The position numbers and the translations under genes are program-made. From CAZMRF01 sp964568735 (GTDB taxonomy: Bacteria > Acidobacteriota > Polarisedimenticolia > JACPZX01), in assembly GCA_964568735.1 (NCBI GenBank), contig CAZMRF010000001.1:248001-312000 (forward strand): 64,000 nt of DNA, given 5' to 3'. Each line of letters opens with the position of its first letter. Position 1 is the first letter of the stretch. Positions 61,256-64,000 of the stretch are shown piece by piece. The notes beneath the pieces are model-generated. The model was not told the origin of the DNA, did not search any database, and saw only the letters and a program-made list of their open reading frames with translations.

Positions 61256-62412
61256 CGAGGGTCCAGCCATCCCAGCCGATCCATCTCCCCCGCAATGGCC
61301 TGGGCAGCCACTGCGTGACCGGCCGGGGAAGGGTGGCTGTCCAGCGGAACAAGATAAAGCTTCTCGCCGCCCAGAGCGGCGGCGCGGAGGGCCGGGAGCA
61401 GATCGAGGCATGCGAGTCCCGCCTCGCCTGCCCAGGCGGGGAGCGTCGCTCCTGCATGAAAGGGCTCCTCCCCTGTCACGTGGCCGTGAGAGGGATAGAG
61501 CACCAGCAGCCCCCGCCGCCCTTCCGAGGCCAGAGTTGCCGCGAGCCTGGCGAGCGCCTCACGGTAGCTCTCCCATGCTCCGGGTGCCTCTTCGGGCGCC
61601 GACCGCGCGGGCTCCACGGCCGGCAACGCATCGTGCCCGCCCGCCGTCCTCCTCCATCGTGCGGCCAGGATCTGAAGGCCGTTGAATACCGCGGTTTCCT
61701 GGAGGATCCGGATCAGCGGACCCACGAGGGGCCGGGACTTCATCGCGGCGTTTCGCCGCATCAGCTCGATCATCGGGACAGGCCGCGTCATGTCGGAGAT
61801 GTCATTGGGCGAGAAGCCGATGACGACAATGTGCGGGTCGAGCCGCGCTCCGGCTCGAGCCCACATCGCCTCCGCGTCGAGGATGCCGAAACCGTTCACG
61901 CCGGCATTGATGACCTCCACGCTCGTGGCGGCGGATCCCCTCGCGGAGGGGTCCAGCGTGATCTCGAACGAGAGGGACTCCCCCGCCTGCGGCGCGCGCG
62001 GCGGGGATCTGCTCTCCAGGCGCCGCGCCAGCTCCTGTTCGAGGAGGGCAGGCCAGGCCTCCTCCGTATTCACGTGGTCTCCGAATGTATAGGAGTCGCC
62101 GAGCGCCATGACCCTCAGGCATCCGGGCCTCCGCTTCTCGGCGAGGTCACGGCCCCTGAAGCCGAGGTTGTTGATCCGGATCTTCGCGGGCAGATCCGGG
62201 CGGAGAGTGTCGATGAATTCCTGGCCCGGGGCGTAGATCCCGGGAATCCTCGCCAGGGTTTCGAGATCGGGCGAACGCAGCGCACGGGAAGGCGCGAGGC
62301 CGGTCACGCGAAGAGCGCCTTCCGCCAGCGCGAAGGCGATCAGGCAGGAGCCCGCGGCGAGCCCTGCATTGAGGGCGAGCCCACGGAGCCGCCCCGGCCG
62401 CACCTGAGCCAT
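61252..62412 (-). CDS. SGNH/GDSL-like hydrolase with N-terminal membrane anchor
   Basis: 386 residues. N-terminal helix LALNAGLAAGSCLIAFALAE. All four SGNH blocks are present: block I GDSYTFGD (Ser nucleophile), the block II glycine in NAGVNGFG, block III Asn in GFSPNDISDM, and block V DSHPSPAGHAVA (Asp/His). The N-terminal RINNLGFRGRD before block I matches EPS-cluster members. It probably adds or removes acyl (often acetyl) groups on polysaccharide in the periplasm. The gene follows the sugar transferase by 14 bases and overlaps the nucleotidyltransferase gene. Confidence 0.9.
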   Translation of the reverse strand: MAQVRPGRLRGLALNAGLAAGSCLIAFALAEGALRVTGLAPSRALRSPDLETLARIPGIYAPGQEFIDTLRPDLPAKIRINNLGFRGRDLAEKRRPGCLRVMALGDSYTFGDHVNTEEAWPALLEQELARRLESRSPPRAPQAGESLSFEITLDPSARGSAATSVEVINAGVNGFGILDAEAMWARAGARLDPHIVVIGFSPNDISDMTRPVPMIELMRRNAAMKSRPLVGPLIRILQETAVFNGLQILAARWRRTAGGHDALPAVEPARSAPEEAPGAWESYREALARLAATLASEGRRGLLVLYPSHGHVTGEEPFHAGATLPAWAGEAGLACLDLLPALRAAALGGEKLYLVPLDSHPSPAGHAVAAQAIAGEMDRLGWLDPR

Positions 62413-62426
62413 GCCTCGAACGGCTC

Positions 62427-63827
62427 CTAGTAGCCCGGGCGGAACATGATCGTCTGGAGCGTCTTGAGGAGGATCACGGCGTCCAGGGCCAGGGACTTCT
62501 CCTGGATGTAGTAGAGATCGTACTGCAGCTTGGTGTGGGCATCCTCGACGGAATTGCCGTAGGGGAAGTTCACCTGGGCCCAGCCCGTGAGCCCCGGCCG
62601 GGTCGCGAACCTCAGGTCGTACCAGGGAATCTCCTTCTCCAGCAGCTCGACGAAGTGCCGGCGCTCCGGCCTGGGGCCGATGAGGCTCATCTCGCCGCGC
62701 AGAACGTTGATGAACTGCGGTATCTCGTCGAGCCTCAGGCGCCTCAGGAACCTCCCGATCGGAGTCGTCCTCTCATCGTTGCGAGCTGCCCAGCGCGGCC
62801 CCTCGCGCTCCGCGTCATCGACCATCGTGCGGAACTTCAACAACATGTAGGGCTCCCTGAGCAGGCCGAGCCGCTCCTGGCGGTAGAGCACCGGCCCCCG
62901 GGAGGTCAGCTTGACCAGCACCGCGATGAGCAGCACGAGCGGCGACAGGAGGAGCAGGCACAGGACGGAGAGCCCCAGATCGAGGAGCCGCTTGATCCGC
63001 CGCTTCTCCTCCGCCGCCAGGCCCGGGAAATCCTGCCCGAAGAGCAGCCAGCGATCTTCGATGTAGCGGACGGGGACCTTGCCGGTCGTCTTCATGTAGA
63101 AGGTCGGCAGCTCGTAGACCCGGATGCCATGCGCCTTGAGCCGGAGCACGTGGCTCACGAGCGAGCCGTTCATCGAAGATCGGAAGCCCGACGAGAAGAC
63201 CAGGACCTGGATCCCCTCGCTCGCGGTGAGCCGGGGCAGATCGAGCGTGTTGCCCAGCACGGGGACGCCCTCGACCGTGCCCCCCGCGCGGGAGGGATCG
63301 TCGTCCACGATCCCGACGATCTTCTGCTCATGGCCCCATCCCGAGTTGATCTCCTGGATGAGGGCCACCTCCGTCTCGCCTCCCCCCACGAGGAGCACTC
63401 GCGTGGGAGACACGAACCTCTTCGAGACGAAGTGGTAGGCGTTCCGCCACAGGTAGATGATCACCGCCACGAGCGGGGCCTGGATGGCCATGACCCGCCG
63501 TGCGATACGCCACCACGGAACCGCGTAGTAGAGCGTGGCGATGATGATGAAGGCCACCGCCACGAGCACGCTGATATAGAGGAACGAGCGCGACTCCCGT
63601 CCCGGGCGATCCACCTCGTAGAGCTGGCCGACATAGAAGACCAGGATGTAGGTGGAGAAATAGATGACGCTTCCCCCCGTGAACTTCCCCAGGACGAAGG
63701 CCACGTCGAAGTGGGCGAAGCGGGCGATGACGAAGGCCAGCAGGAGGGAGATGAGGAGCAGTCCGAGATCCCCGGCCAGCAGGAGGATCTGCTCCCTGCG
63801 GACGGGTACCCTGAAAAAGCCGGCCAT
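62427..63827 (-). CDS. Undecaprenyl-phosphate sugar phosphotransferase (WbaP/WcaJ-like)
   Basis: 466 residues from ATG 63827. Four N-terminal membrane helices (ILLLAGDLGLLLISLLLAFV, YFSTYILVFYVGQLYEV and others) are followed by a CoA_binding_3-like cytoplasmic domain (VLLVGGGETEVALIQEI) and TM5 (LSVLCLLLLSPLVLLIAVL). The catalytic bacterial sugar transferase domain carries GPVLYRQERLGLLREPYMLL, KFRTMVDDAE, RRLRLDEIPQFINVLRGEMS, LIGPRPERRHFV and RPGLTGWAQVNFPYG. The family moves hexose-1-phosphate to undecaprenyl phosphate, the first step of repeat-unit assembly. It heads the visible part of the EPS operon. Confidence 0.93.
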   Translation of the reverse strand: MAGFFRVPVRREQILLLAGDLGLLLISLLLAFVIARFAHFDVAFVLGKFTGGSVIYFSTYILVFYVGQLYEVDRPGRESRSFLYISVLVAVAFIIIATLYYAVPWWRIARRVMAIQAPLVAVIIYLWRNAYHFVSKRFVSPTRVLLVGGGETEVALIQEINSGWGHEQKIVGIVDDDPSRAGGTVEGVPVLGNTLDLPRLTASEGIQVLVFSSGFRSSMNGSLVSHVLRLKAHGIRVYELPTFYMKTTGKVPVRYIEDRWLLFGQDFPGLAAEEKRRIKRLLDLGLSVLCLLLLSPLVLLIAVLVKLTSRGPVLYRQERLGLLREPYMLLKFRTMVDDAEREGPRWAARNDERTTPIGRFLRRLRLDEIPQFINVLRGEMSLIGPRPERRHFVELLEKEIPWYDLRFATRPGLTGWAQVNFPYGNSVEDAHTKLQYDLYYIQEKSLALDAVILLKTLQTIMFRPGY

Positions 63828-63903
63828 GACGCCCTGAATATAGGGATGGGAGGCTCTCGCGGGTAGATGGGGGCGGTCCCGCCGGGTTTCCGGAGGATCC
63901 GTC

Positions 63904-64000
63904 CTAGAAGCGCCCGGTGCCCGCCAGCTCGCGCACGGACAGGGCCATCGGGGTCTCTTCACCCGCGGGGGCCGACCGGTGCTTCAGTCCCCATTCCGAT
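63904..64000 (-). CDS. C-terminal end of a gene running off the right edge
   Basis: On the minus strand a frame open to the window edge ends at TAG 63906-63904. Its last 31 residues include KHRSAPAGEETPMALSVREL and end AGTGRF. It lies 76 bases upstream of the sugar transferase, in the same orientation, so it may be the preceding gene of the EPS operon. Too little is visible to name it. Confidence 0.4.
   Translation of the reverse strand, partial: SEWGLKHRSAPAGEETPMALSVRELAGTGRF

Overview
The window is GC-rich, densely coding DNA from a Gram-negative bacterium. RND efflux operons, Wza/Wzc-type capsule export, several lipoproteins and a periplasmic PDZ protein all imply an outer membrane. A Ser/Thr kinase tail fused to a TolB/WD40-like propeller, long low-complexity Pro/Gly linkers and a large secreted LamG/metal-binding-repeat protein with a FlgD-like C-terminus suggest Acidobacteriota or a related uncultured phylum. 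This placement is inference: no rRNA or other marker gene was seen. A run of ten Ns at 23589-23598 shows the sequence is a scaffold, probably from a draft genome or MAG. No tRNA, rRNA, CRISPR array, IS element or prophage was recognised.

Layout. 1-8.2 kb (+): end of a kinase-propeller protein, a degenerate trypsin-like protein, and a 1520-residue secreted LamG protein with eight Cys/Asp-rich repeats. 8.3-11.1 kb (-): a Rieske oxygenase and a Ycf46-like AAA ATPase. 11.4-19.1 kb (-): an adaptor plus two tandem RND pumps. 19.4-24.1 kb: an ECF sigma / zinc-finger anti-sigma pair (-) diverging from a VIT-vWA protein (+), with two matching ECF-type promoters back to back between them. 24.3-29.6 kb (+): a small Cys-rich protein, an aldehyde dehydrogenase, Kup, and a PspC/LiaF-like pair. 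29.9-35.0 kb (+): three consecutive HlyD-like adaptors and a MacB-type permease with no ATPase. 35.4-41.3 kb (+): a PilB/GspE-type ATPase fused to a receiver domain, a RedB-like thioredoxin-fold protein, and a large hybrid histidine kinase ending in an Hpt domain. 41.4-45.8 kb (-): a GcvT-like protein and two PYROXD2-like flavoproteins, overlapping end to end. 46.2-49.2 kb: an OmpR-type two-component pair (-) diverging from a PDZ protein (+) that is followed by a strong intrinsic terminator. 49.4-54.0 kb (-): an M20 amidohydrolase, a GDYXXLXY protein, a DUF2157 membrane protein split by an in-frame TAG, and a ROK fructokinase. 54.2-56.1 kb (+): a lipoprotein and an MFSD1-like transporter. 56.1-64 kb (-): an exopolysaccharide operon (sugar transferase, SGNH hydrolase, nucleotidyltransferase, methyltransferase, Wza-like, Wzc-like).

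How the genes may work together. Three units stand out. (1) The sigma/anti-sigma/VIT-vWA locus looks like a self-activating envelope-sensing regulon: both divergent promoters carry GGAACT-N16-GTCCAA, and the anti-sigma factor and the vWA protein may share a C-terminal module. (2) The ATPase-receiver / thioredoxin / hybrid-kinase operon looks like a phosphorelay that ends on a pilus or secretion motor rather than on DNA. (3) The triple-adaptor/permease operon lacks its own ATPase and outer-membrane channel. Most genes inside operons overlap by 1-13 bases, so translational coupling is the rule here.
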